10,730 bases of DNA from Lachnospiraceae bacterium (GTDB taxonomy: Bacteria; Bacillota; Clostridia; Lachnospirales; Lachnospiraceae), in assembly GCA_009774585.1 (NCBI GenBank), contig VSOA01000111.1, positions 1 through 10,730 of the forward strand, written 5' to 3'. Positions 4,996 through 10,730 of this stretch are shown in pieces (the first letter of the stretch is position 1; each line of letters begins with the position of its first letter). Position numbers and translations under genes: made by a program. The notes beneath the pieces were generated by a model. The model was not told the DNA's origin. It searched no databases and was given only the letters and a program-made list of their open reading frames with translations.

Positions 4996-5005
4996 CACCT
5001 ACATC

Positions 5006-5027
5006 CCCGTGGGAGCTTGCCCGCGGG
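5006..5027. other. GC-rich hairpin upstream of the regulator gene
   Basis: CCCGTGGG (5006-5013) and CCCGCGGG (5020-5027) form an 8-bp stem with a single G-T pair and loop AGCTTG. It stands out in AT-rich surroundings. It is not followed by a T-run on either strand, so it is not a standard terminator. It lies upstream of the predicted regulator promoter. Confidence 0.5.
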
Positions 5028-5072
5028 AATAAATAAGATTGTTTCGGCAATAGACAGCGGCAAAATATTGAA

Positions 5073-5101
5073 TTGTTACTGCCAAAATGATAGTATTATC
5101 A
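5073..5101 (+). promoter_or_regulatory. Regulator promoter with overlapping operator TGATA-N4-TATCA
   Basis: The dyad TGATAGTATTATCA (5088-5101) covers a possible -10 box TATTAT (5094-5099), with TTGTTA (5073-5078) as the -35 at a short 15-bp spacing. The same dyad covers the -10 of the transporter promoter at 5725-5738. A repressor bound here would block its own promoter. The promoter call is moderate, and the shared dyad is the stronger evidence. Confidence 0.55.
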
Positions 5102-5129
5102 AATAAGTCGAATTTTGGGAGGGATACGC

Positions 5130-5666
5130 ATGGACAAAAAAATTATGGATGTATTAACGAATCCTGTTAAATGCAAACTATTTCTGGAAATACAAAAATG
5201 CGGAGAAACTACCGCGAAACACTTATCCGAAACATTTTCGGATATTCCACCCGCAACGCTTTATCGCTATTTAAAAAGAATGACAAACGACAAAATATTA
5301 AAAATAGTAAATCAAACACAAGTCCGAGGGACTCTAGAAAAGACTTATGCGATAGATATTGACATGACAAAAGATTTTAAAGAAATCTTAGACAGCAACT
5401 CAGGCGAAGCCTATATGCAGGCGTTTATGCAATATATCCTTGGTTTTGCAGAACTATTCCAAGATTATTGCAAGAGGGATGATATCGATATTGTAAAGGA
5501 TAAGTCAGGTTTTTCCTTATCTCCTCTTTATCTGACGGATGATGAGCTTGAAATGCTAATTGGAACTATTAGAAATATAATAAACCCTTATAGAAACAAC
5601 GCTCCAACGGCTGAGCGGAAGCTACATTCGATTGGTGTTATTATTTCTCCGCCTAAAATGGATTGA
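5130..5666 (+). CDS. Winged-helix (ArsR/PadR-like) transcriptional regulator of the adjacent ABC transporter
   Basis: The protein has 178 residues from the ATG at 5130. A longer frame from the TTG at 5115 would run through the GGGAGGG ribosome binding site and is rejected. Residues 1-80 form a winged helix-turn-helix: a scaffold helix at DVLTNPVKCKLFLEI, helix 2 near 27-36, the recognition helix near 39-51 (PPATLYRYLKRM) and a wing at about 55-75. The rest (80-178) is mostly helical and probably serves dimerisation or ligand sensing. No metal-binding cysteine cluster is apparent, so metal sensing is not suggested. A terminator follows, and the ABC operon begins right after it on the same strand. 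The same dyad lies over both promoters, so autoregulation and repression of the transporter are likely. The exact family is uncertain. Confidence 0.82.
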   Translation: MDKKIMDVLTNPVKCKLFLEIQKCGETTAKHLSETFSDIPPATLYRYLKRMTNDKILKIVNQTQVRGTLEKTYAIDIDMTKDFKEILDSNSGEAYMQAFMQYILGFAELFQDYCKRDDIDIVKDKSGFSLSPLYLTDDELEMLIGTIRNIINPYRNNAPTAERKLHSIGVIISPPKMD

Positions 5667-5672
5667 AAATTT

Positions 5673-5703
5673 TCCGTCTGTCCTCAGTTATAGACGGATT
5701 TTT
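5673..5703 (+). terminator. Terminator between regulator and ABC operon
   Basis: TCCGTCT (5673-5679) and AGACGGA (5692-5698) form a 7-bp stem with a 12-nt loop, followed by TTTTT (5699-5703) and CTT. It starts 6 nt after the regulator stop codon. Its tail abuts the -35 of the transporter promoter, so the two genes are insulated transcription units. Confidence 0.82.
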
Positions 5704-5704
5704 C

Positions 5705-5750
5705 TTGACTTTTTATTATCATTATGATATTGTTATCAAAATGATAATAA
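5705..5750 (+). promoter_or_regulatory. ABC operon promoter buried in a 38-bp near-perfect palindrome (operator)
   Basis: TTGACT (5705-5710), a 17-bp spacer and TATTGT (5728-5733) form the promoter. Concentric with the -10 box lies a 38-bp palindrome (5713-5750). Its outer arms are TTATTATCATT and AATGATAATAA, its inner arms TGATA (5725-5729) and TATCA (5734-5738), with one mismatched pair (5724/5739) and a 4-bp centre. The four half-sites TATCA, TGATA, TATCA, TGATA alternate, so two dimers could bind. The inner dyad matches the one over the regulator promoter. Confidence 0.72.
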
Positions 5751-5818
5751 AGGAGGGAATCATTTACTTAGCAGTTGCAAGAAAGTACAAAAACTAAAAT
5801 CTTAGGGAGGCTCATGAA

Positions 5819-6544
5819 ATGAACGATGTGTTAGAGATCAGAAATTATTCTAAAGTTTATTCTGGAAATAAAAAAGCTGTTGACAATCTGAATTTGAGTG
5901 TAAAAGCGGGGGAAATCCACGCTTTTATTGGTCACAATGGTGCGGGAAAAACAACAACAATCCGTGCAGTTGTCGGGATAATGGACTTCGATGAGGGGGA
6001 AATCCTTATAAATGGTCATTCTGTAAAGGATGAGCCTGTTATGTGTAAATCCATGACAGCTTATATTCCGGACAATCCCGACTTATATGACTATGTAACA
6101 GGTATCCAGTATTTAAATTATATGTGTGATATGTTCTCTGTCCCTGCAAAAGAAAGGGCTCCAAGAATACAAAAATATACGGATGCTCTCAAATTAACAG
6201 ACAGTCTTGGAGATTTAATCAGTTCCTATTCTCATGGCATGAAACAAAAACTTGCTTTGACAGGCGCATTTATACATTCTCCGCAGCTTTTAGTGTTGGA
6301 CGAACCTTTTGTAGGTCTCGACCCTGAAGCATCTTTTCATTTAAAGAAGATGATGCGAGAACTTTGTGATACAGGGACAGCCATTTTTTTCTCCACTCAC
6401 GTGCTTGAAGTTGCTGAAAAATTGTGCGACAAAGTTACTATCATCAATCATGGCAAGTTAATAGAAAGTGGAACAATGGAAGAAATAAAGGGAAGTCATA
6501 GTCTTGAAGATGTATTTATGGAGGTAGTTGAAAATGAAAGGTAA
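5819..6544 (+). CDS. ABC transporter ATP-binding protein
   Basis: The 241-residue ATPase subunit of an ABC-2 type exporter is expected on the cytoplasmic side of the membrane with the permease encoded next. All core motifs are intact: Walker A GHNGAGKT (38-45), the signature SYSHGMKQK (136-144, SHG in place of the usual SGG), Walker B LLVLDEP (157-163), the D-loop GLD (166-168) and the H-loop STH (192-194). The Q-loop region reads YIPDNPDLYD, with Asp where Gln is usual, as in many EcsA/YxlF-like ATPases. The ATG at 5819 has GGGAGG 8 nt upstream. The ATG at 5814 runs into a stop after two codons. The 3' end overlaps the permease start by 11 nt, so translation is coupled. The substrate is unknown; a peptide, antibiotic or lipid-like exporter are all possible. 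Confidence 0.93.
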   Translation: MNDVLEIRNYSKVYSGNKKAVDNLNLSVKAGEIHAFIGHNGAGKTTTIRAVVGIMDFDEGEILINGHSVKDEPVMCKSMTAYIPDNPDLYDYVTGIQYLNYMCDMFSVPAKERAPRIQKYTDALKLTDSLGDLISSYSHGMKQKLALTGAFIHSPQLLVLDEPFVGLDPEASFHLKKMMRELCDTGTAIFFSTHVLEVAEKLCDKVTIINHGKLIESGTMEEIKGSHSLEDVFMEVVENER

Positions 6545-8114
6545 ATATAAGTATCTCTTAAGGATGCAGTTGTACAATCTTTGTGGAATCAACCGATTGA
6601 TTCATTCTCGTGATAAACAGGAGAAGCAACGTTCTGGAATTGTTGCCGCTTTAGGATTGTTCACCATTGCTATTCTTGTAATCTATACAACAAAATTCAG
6701 CAGGGGCATGGCAGAAGCAGGAATCAGCGAAGCGTTGCCAACGCTCATGATAGTAGTTTGCTCCTTAGCAACTTTGACCCTTACATTTGTTAAAAGTACA
6801 GGAGTACTTATCGGATTAAAAGATTATGATATGGTTATGTCTTTACCCGTAAATACAATTTCTATTGTAACAAGCCGTATAACATTGCTGTACCTCATCA
6901 ATCTGATCATTAGTTTTATAGCCATACTTCCGTCAAGTATTATTTATATCGTGTATGAACACCCGCCAATTTGCAGCTACCTGTTCTTAGTTGGCGCATT
7001 ATTTCTAACGCCGGTTATTCCTATGATAATTTCATTATCATTAGGGATTTTGATTGTTGCAATTTCATCACGCTCCAGACACAAGAACATTTTTTCTCTG
7101 GTTCTAAGTACATTTGCCGTATTGGTGATTGTATTCGCCTCTGCAAAAACGCAATCACTGGATATAGCGCAGATAATCGATTTAGGAGCGGCATTGGCAG
7201 AAAAAGTAAATAGATTTTATCCGCCTGCTATTCTTTTTACAAATGCTTTCATGCATAATGATTGGGTGCCCTTTGTTATCTTTGCCGCTGTTTCCCTGCT
7301 ACCAAGCATTGCTTTCATAACGATTGTTTCCCGTTATTATAAAGCATTGAATACAGTAGTATTCTCACATTACACAAAAAAAGATTATAGAATGGGAACG
7401 TTAAAATCTTCATCTCCATTTATGGCATTGTATAAAAAAGAGCTTCGCCGATTAAGTTCCTGTACGATCTATGCCTTAAATTCATGCATTGGAATTGTCT
7501 TGCTTTTTGCCCTTGCAGTTATAGCAGTATTTTTGATGCCGTCCGTTTTACGTTGGCAAGCAGAATCTATGAGGATAATGAACATCATTCAAAATATCAT
7601 GCCAATTGCACTGGCTATTTTTGTTAGTATGACTTCCACCACATCAGCATCCTTGTCTATAGAGGGGAAAACCCGATGGATTATGTGCTCTGTCCCAACG
7701 CAGGCAAGGACAGTCTATCATGCTAAAATTGCGGTAAATTTAACAGTGATACTACCTATCCTATATGTCAGTGTAATCTTCATCAGGATTGCGATTCCAT
7801 GCTCCTTGATGCAGACCTTACTACTGTTTCTCATCCCTACGGTATATGCTCTTTTCATTTCGGTTCTTGGTATTTATCTGAATATTAAGTTTCCTAAGTA
7901 TGATTGGACAAGTGAGTATTATGCAGTAAAAGGTGGGGCAATCTCAGTTTTAGCCACGATTGGAGGTGGAATGGCAAGCAGTTTAACGCCATTGTACCTC
8001 TGCATAATATTCCCAGATTACCAAATGCTAATTATGCTTGGTATTACTTTTCTAATACTAACGGCGACTCTGGCAATCTACTTTAAGTTTTGCCGAATGC
8101 AATTATATGTATAG
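6534..8114 (+). CDS. ABC-2 type permease, about 12 membrane segments
   Basis: The 526-residue membrane protein (from the ATG at 6534; GGAGG 9 nt upstream) has a positively charged cytoplasmic N-terminus with an MxxxLRMQLYNLCGINR start typical of ABC exporter permeases. About 12 hydrophobic segments follow, arranged as two halves. The cytoplasmic linker around 275-315 is charged (HYTKKDYRMG ... LYKKELRRLSS). The second half begins with this YKKELRRL element, which resembles the N-terminal coupling region of the first half and suggests an internally duplicated permease. A TTG at 6528 is too close to the ribosome binding site to be the start. Together with the ATPase it should form an exporter. 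No solute-binding protein is encoded nearby. Substrate unknown. Confidence 0.88.
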   Translation: MKGKYKYLLRMQLYNLCGINRLIHSRDKQEKQRSGIVAALGLFTIAILVIYTTKFSRGMAEAGISEALPTLMIVVCSLATLTLTFVKSTGVLIGLKDYDMVMSLPVNTISIVTSRITLLYLINLIISFIAILPSSIIYIVYEHPPICSYLFLVGALFLTPVIPMIISLSLGILIVAISSRSRHKNIFSLVLSTFAVLVIVFASAKTQSLDIAQIIDLGAALAEKVNRFYPPAILFTNAFMHNDWVPFVIFAAVSLLPSIAFITIVSRYYKALNTVVFSHYTKKDYRMGTLKSSSPFMALYKKELRRLSSCTIYALNSCIGIVLLFALAVIAVFLMPSVLRWQAESMRIMNIIQNIMPIALAIFVSMTSTTSASLSIEGKTRWIMCSVPTQARTVYHAKIAVNLTVILPILYVSVIFIRIAIPCSLMQTLLLFLIPTVYALFISVLGIYLNIKFPKYDWTSEYYAVKGGAISVLATIGGGMASSLTPLYLCIIFPDYQMLIMLGITFLILTATLAIYFKFCRMQLYV

Positions 8115-8128
8115 AGTTATGGCAAACG

Positions 8129-8177
8129 GGAGCAGACCTGTGGGTAAGATTGCAAAGCAGTTACCCATTTCTGCTCC
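8129..8177. terminator. Nested hairpin between convergent genes (possible bidirectional terminator)
   Basis: GGAGCAGA (8129-8136) pairs with TCTGCTCC (8170-8177), and inside it GGGTAA (8142-8147) pairs with TTACCC (8161-8166). It starts 14 nt after the permease stop and ends 30 nt before the stop of the convergent gene, where terminators are expected. Neither side has a good T-run, so termination strength is uncertain. Confidence 0.5.
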
Positions 8178-8206
8178 TTCTGATATTCATTGTCACTCTC
8201 CATCCC

Positions 8207-10730
8207 TCACTCTATCTTCACCATTGTCGCATGGATAACCCCCAGATCATGATCCAGCATCAGACAATATGCCGGCTGCTCCTTGTCATCCTGATAAATG
8301 TAATAATAATCCATGCTTCCATGGGTAATATAACAATCCTCATAAAGAAGCCGTTCCTGCGTATCATAGAAGCTATGCGCCACACTATGCCATGTCTCGA
8401 GCGCCATCATATTATGTGCATAGTCCCGTCTCCTTAGCGTCCCGTCTTCCCTATAGGTAAATTCTATTTCCAGCAGCTTCTGAATCTCGCGTTCATCATC
8501 CACATAAGTGATCCATCCCTGCGACGTAAAATGCTTGGGTCTGCCGTCACTCAGATACTCAATATTTTCTTCATAATCTTCTATCCACTCGTCCTTCGCT
8601 AAGTCAACCCCTCCATTCGCGAGCAATTCGTATGGGTCAGCATTCAACCTTTCCTTCAAAAACTCAGAATCATACTCCTCCATTTTGGAACCGTCAAATT
8701 TAAATCCCTGCGGATTTTGATTTCCTCCCGGATCATATCTGATTCCACAGCCCTTGCACGTCCCTTCATTATAGTAAAGTTCAAGCTGCAATTCTCCGTT
8801 TTCGTCATGATACTGATAAAAAGGCTCTTTTCCGTTAAAACCACAATCCTCCAGCAGCCTGTCTCTTTCCGTATATCCCAAACCAAACACGCCGTCTTCG
8901 ATATCTATGAAAATGATGTTCGCCTTTTCCAGATCAATGCTCAATGCAAAATCTTCTCCTGTCAGTTCCTTGTATTTCTCAAGATACTGTTCCTCGGCAA
9001 TCAATTTCTTAACCCATCCGACAGCAGTTCCGGTATCGTTTATCTCCTCTTCGTTTTTGGTCCGCACTTCGGCAAAATAAAGCCCTCTCTGCGTTATTTC
9101 CGGCTTCTGTCCATCCCACCACCATAATCCTGATTCACTGGGCTCATTGACGTCACATACTTCAATCCCGTATCCTGTATAATCAATTTCTTTGATTCCG
9201 CCGGCATTTAATATGCATTCCTTAAGCCCATAATACTTACAGGAGCCGTTGTTGCTGGATATACAATGAATCAATTTTCCTTCGCTGCCCAAAAGCAGCC
9301 ATTCATTTCCGTCACACCAGTCATAATAAGTACAAACTGCTCTGCCGTTTCTGTAATCGAGAATAAAATCAATTCTCTCATAGTCTTCAAATTCATATTG
9401 AATTAGTAGAAGCAGTTCCTCAAAACCGTCCCCATCAATATCGCACCTCGCCGTTCTTCTGGTATCTCCATCCAATTCATATGCCTCTTTCAGCGATTCA
9501 ACAATCCTGTCCGGATCGGCGTACTTACGCGTAACCACCGAGAAATCCCCCGCTTCAACGGCTGCATAAACTTCGTCCCGGCTTTTATATTCCTTACATT
9601 CTCCCGTGGGAATCTCTATAAAAGACGCACAATCATACCATTTTACCGCACTTGACATATAACTCTGCTCTATTCCTACATCCTCCGGCTCATCAGACGC
9701 ATCGACTATCCAGATGTCCTTACAGATCAATTTCCCTTGCATTTCCTCCAGCACATAGGTTACTTCTTCTTTCCCTTCCTCCTGCACCAGACGAAAAACC
9801 AGTTCCTGCATGCCGTCCTCATTCTCATCCGTCAGCGCAAACTGCTTGTCAATCTTTCCCGTCCCGGACAGATACACTTCATCATCAAAAAAGCTTAGCT
9901 CTTTGCCCAGTATCGATTCCGCCGTGACAAAAGGATTTTCCACCGTCAGATTATGAAGTAAAAATTCCTGATATAACGGAAGGATCTCCAAGTCCTGAAG
10001 ATACCCTTTTACACCGACTTCTCCGCTTGCCCTGTCTATTTCATAGACAATCTCAAACTTTTTATTTGTCTCCTTATATACCCCGGAAACCGTTCCTCCC
10101 AAATAAACATTGTCGTTTTCTTCTTTGCCGGACATAACTGCATGCAAATCCCGAAAGACTGCCTGACCTTCTTCCCTGACAAGACCGTATGTATCTGCAA
10201 TCATCGCCTCTATTCCGCTCTCATCAAACACAAGCGTTTCTTCCGGAACATATCCCTGCCTTAAGTTTACTTTCCGTATTTGAATTTCTTCATGATGATC
10301 CAATAGCCATACTGCTTGCTGCTCCTCATCCACCCAGAAATTCTGTACCGGATAAATAACAGTCGCCTTCTCCGGTATGCGAACATAAAGCGCAAATCCG
10401 TTAGTGTCATTATGAGAATAAATTTGTGTCTGTTCGGTTTCATACACAAGATTGCAGTGTCCCGCCAATATTTCCTCTTCTATTTCCCGTTGCAACGCCG
10501 CGTCCTCTTCACTTTGTGCGCCGTCACCTGAATCGTTGGATGCCGTTTCTTCCACCGAACAGTCTTCTGCCTCACTCCACACAAGCAGATTCTTCAACTC
10601 TTCCTCCGTTCCTCTGAACACGTTCATATCAATGTATTGTTCTGTTCCTTCATATCCCTCTAAAACTGCGGTATCCGTATACTGCCAGAACACCCATCTG
10701 TCCCCTAACGAAAAGAGCGGCTGGTAATAA
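8207..10730 (-). CDS. GH25-family lysozyme-like protein with long acidic C-terminal extension (5' end outside window)
   Basis: The reading frame is open through the right edge, so the gene is 5'-partial with about 840 codons visible. The first residues, YYQPLFSLGDRWVFWQYTDT followed by YIDMNVFRGTEEELKNLL, match the last strand and helix of the GH25 (Chalaropsis-type lysozyme/muramidase) barrel. Canonical members end with W.WQY..., a D.N.F element and a final helix. The catalytic Asp/Glu residues lie outside the window and cannot be judged. The next ~790 residues are acidic and low in basic residues. They contain Ca-binding-like motifs DENEDGMQEL and CDIDGDGFEEL and several W/Y-rich beta segments that I cannot assign. 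A GTG at 10693 lies inside the GH25 remnant and is not the start. The protein is probably secreted and cell-wall acting, but the signal peptide is not visible. Confidence 0.78.
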   Translation of the reverse strand, partial: YYQPLFSLGDRWVFWQYTDTAVLEGYEGTEQYIDMNVFRGTEEELKNLLVWSEAEDCSVEETASNDSGDGAQSEEDAALQREIEEEILAGHCNLVYETEQTQIYSHNDTNGFALYVRIPEKATVIYPVQNFWVDEEQQAVWLLDHHEEIQIRKVNLRQGYVPEETLVFDESGIEAMIADTYGLVREEGQAVFRDLHAVMSGKEENDNVYLGGTVSGVYKETNKKFEIVYEIDRASGEVGVKGYLQDLEILPLYQEFLLHNLTVENPFVTAESILGKELSFFDDEVYLSGTGKIDKQFALTDENEDGMQELVFRLVQEEGKEEVTYVLEEMQGKLICKDIWIVDASDEPEDVGIEQSYMSSAVKWYDCASFIEIPTGECKEYKSRDEVYAAVEAGDFSVVTRKYADPDRIVESLKEAYELDGDTRRTARCDIDGDGFEELLLLIQYEFEDYERIDFILDYRNGRAVCTYYDWCDGNEWLLLGSEGKLIHCISSNNGSCKYYGLKECILNAGGIKEIDYTGYGIEVCDVNEPSESGLWWWDGQKPEITQRGLYFAEVRTKNEEEINDTGTAVGWVKKLIAEEQYLEKYKELTGEDFALSIDLEKANIIFIDIEDGVFGLGYTERDRLLEDCGFNGKEPFYQYHDENGELQLELYYNEGTCKGCGIRYDPGGNQNPQGFKFDGSKMEEYDSEFLKERLNADPYELLANGGVDLAKDEWIEDYEENIEYLSDGRPKHFTSQGWITYVDDEREIQKLLEIEFTYREDGTLRRRDYAHNMMALETWHSVAHSFYDTQERLLYEDCYITHGSMDYYYIYQDDKEQPAYCLMLDHDLGVIHATMVKIE

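Noticed and set aside
5115..5129. TTG start for the regulator gene
   Set aside because: It would place the start codon on the GGGAGGG ribosome binding site. The ATG at 5130 is correctly spaced.
6528..6533. TTG start for the permease gene
   Set aside because: Only 3 nt separate it from GGAGG. The ATG at 6534 has a normal 9-nt spacing.
10691..10693. GTG as the start of the last gene
   Set aside because: The frame continues upstream with GH25-like residues to the window edge, and no ribosome binding site precedes the GTG.

Overview
The window looks like a chromosomal segment from a spore-forming Clostridia/Lachnospiraceae-type Firmicute. The evidence is strong GAGGAG-type ribosome binding sites, TTGACA/TATAAT promoters, tRNAs without an encoded CCA, and an rdgB-yfcE housekeeping cluster next to a THUMP methyltransferase. 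This assignment comes from gene content and sequence style only.

Left part (1-4450, all minus strand). Two tRNA genes (Pro-UGG then Gly-UCC in transcription order) sit behind a consensus promoter with A-tracts upstream. Before them comes a tightly packed four-gene operon: a YpsC/RlmL-type RNA methyltransferase, a membrane-anchored Amidase_3-family protein that has lost every zinc and catalytic residue, RdgB (ITP/XTP pyrophosphatase) and a YfcE-type metallophosphoesterase. Junctions are 3 nt, a TAATG overlap and an ATGA overlap. The operon appears to start at a promoter near 4385-4413, which gives a leader of about 340 nt. That leader is filled with tandem 69-72 bp repeats and hairpins.

Middle (4418-5130) holds three items that a length-filtered gene call would miss. 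The first is a 51-residue Asn/Gln/Ser-rich protein gene (minus) with its own terminator and a promoter resembling the forespore sigma-G type. The second is a probable ~100-nt small RNA (plus) with promoter, hairpin, unpaired C-rich stretches and a 12-bp-stem terminator. Between these two divergent units lie two copies of a 16-bp dyad element. The third is a 73-bp MITE-like palindrome, followed by a GC-rich hairpin.

Right-middle (5130-8114, plus strand) is an AT-richer transporter module: a winged-helix regulator, its terminator, then an ABC ATPase and a large ABC-2 permease overlapping by 11 nt. The dyad TGATA-N4-TATCA covers the -10 box of both the regulator promoter and the transporter promoter. 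This points to autoregulation plus control of the transporter by the same repressor.

Right end (8207-10730, minus strand) is the 3' part of a long gene. The first visible residues are the end of a GH25 lysozyme fold, followed by about 800 residues of acidic extension with Ca-binding-like DxDxDG motifs. The gene continues beyond the window, so an internal GTG at 10693 is not its start.
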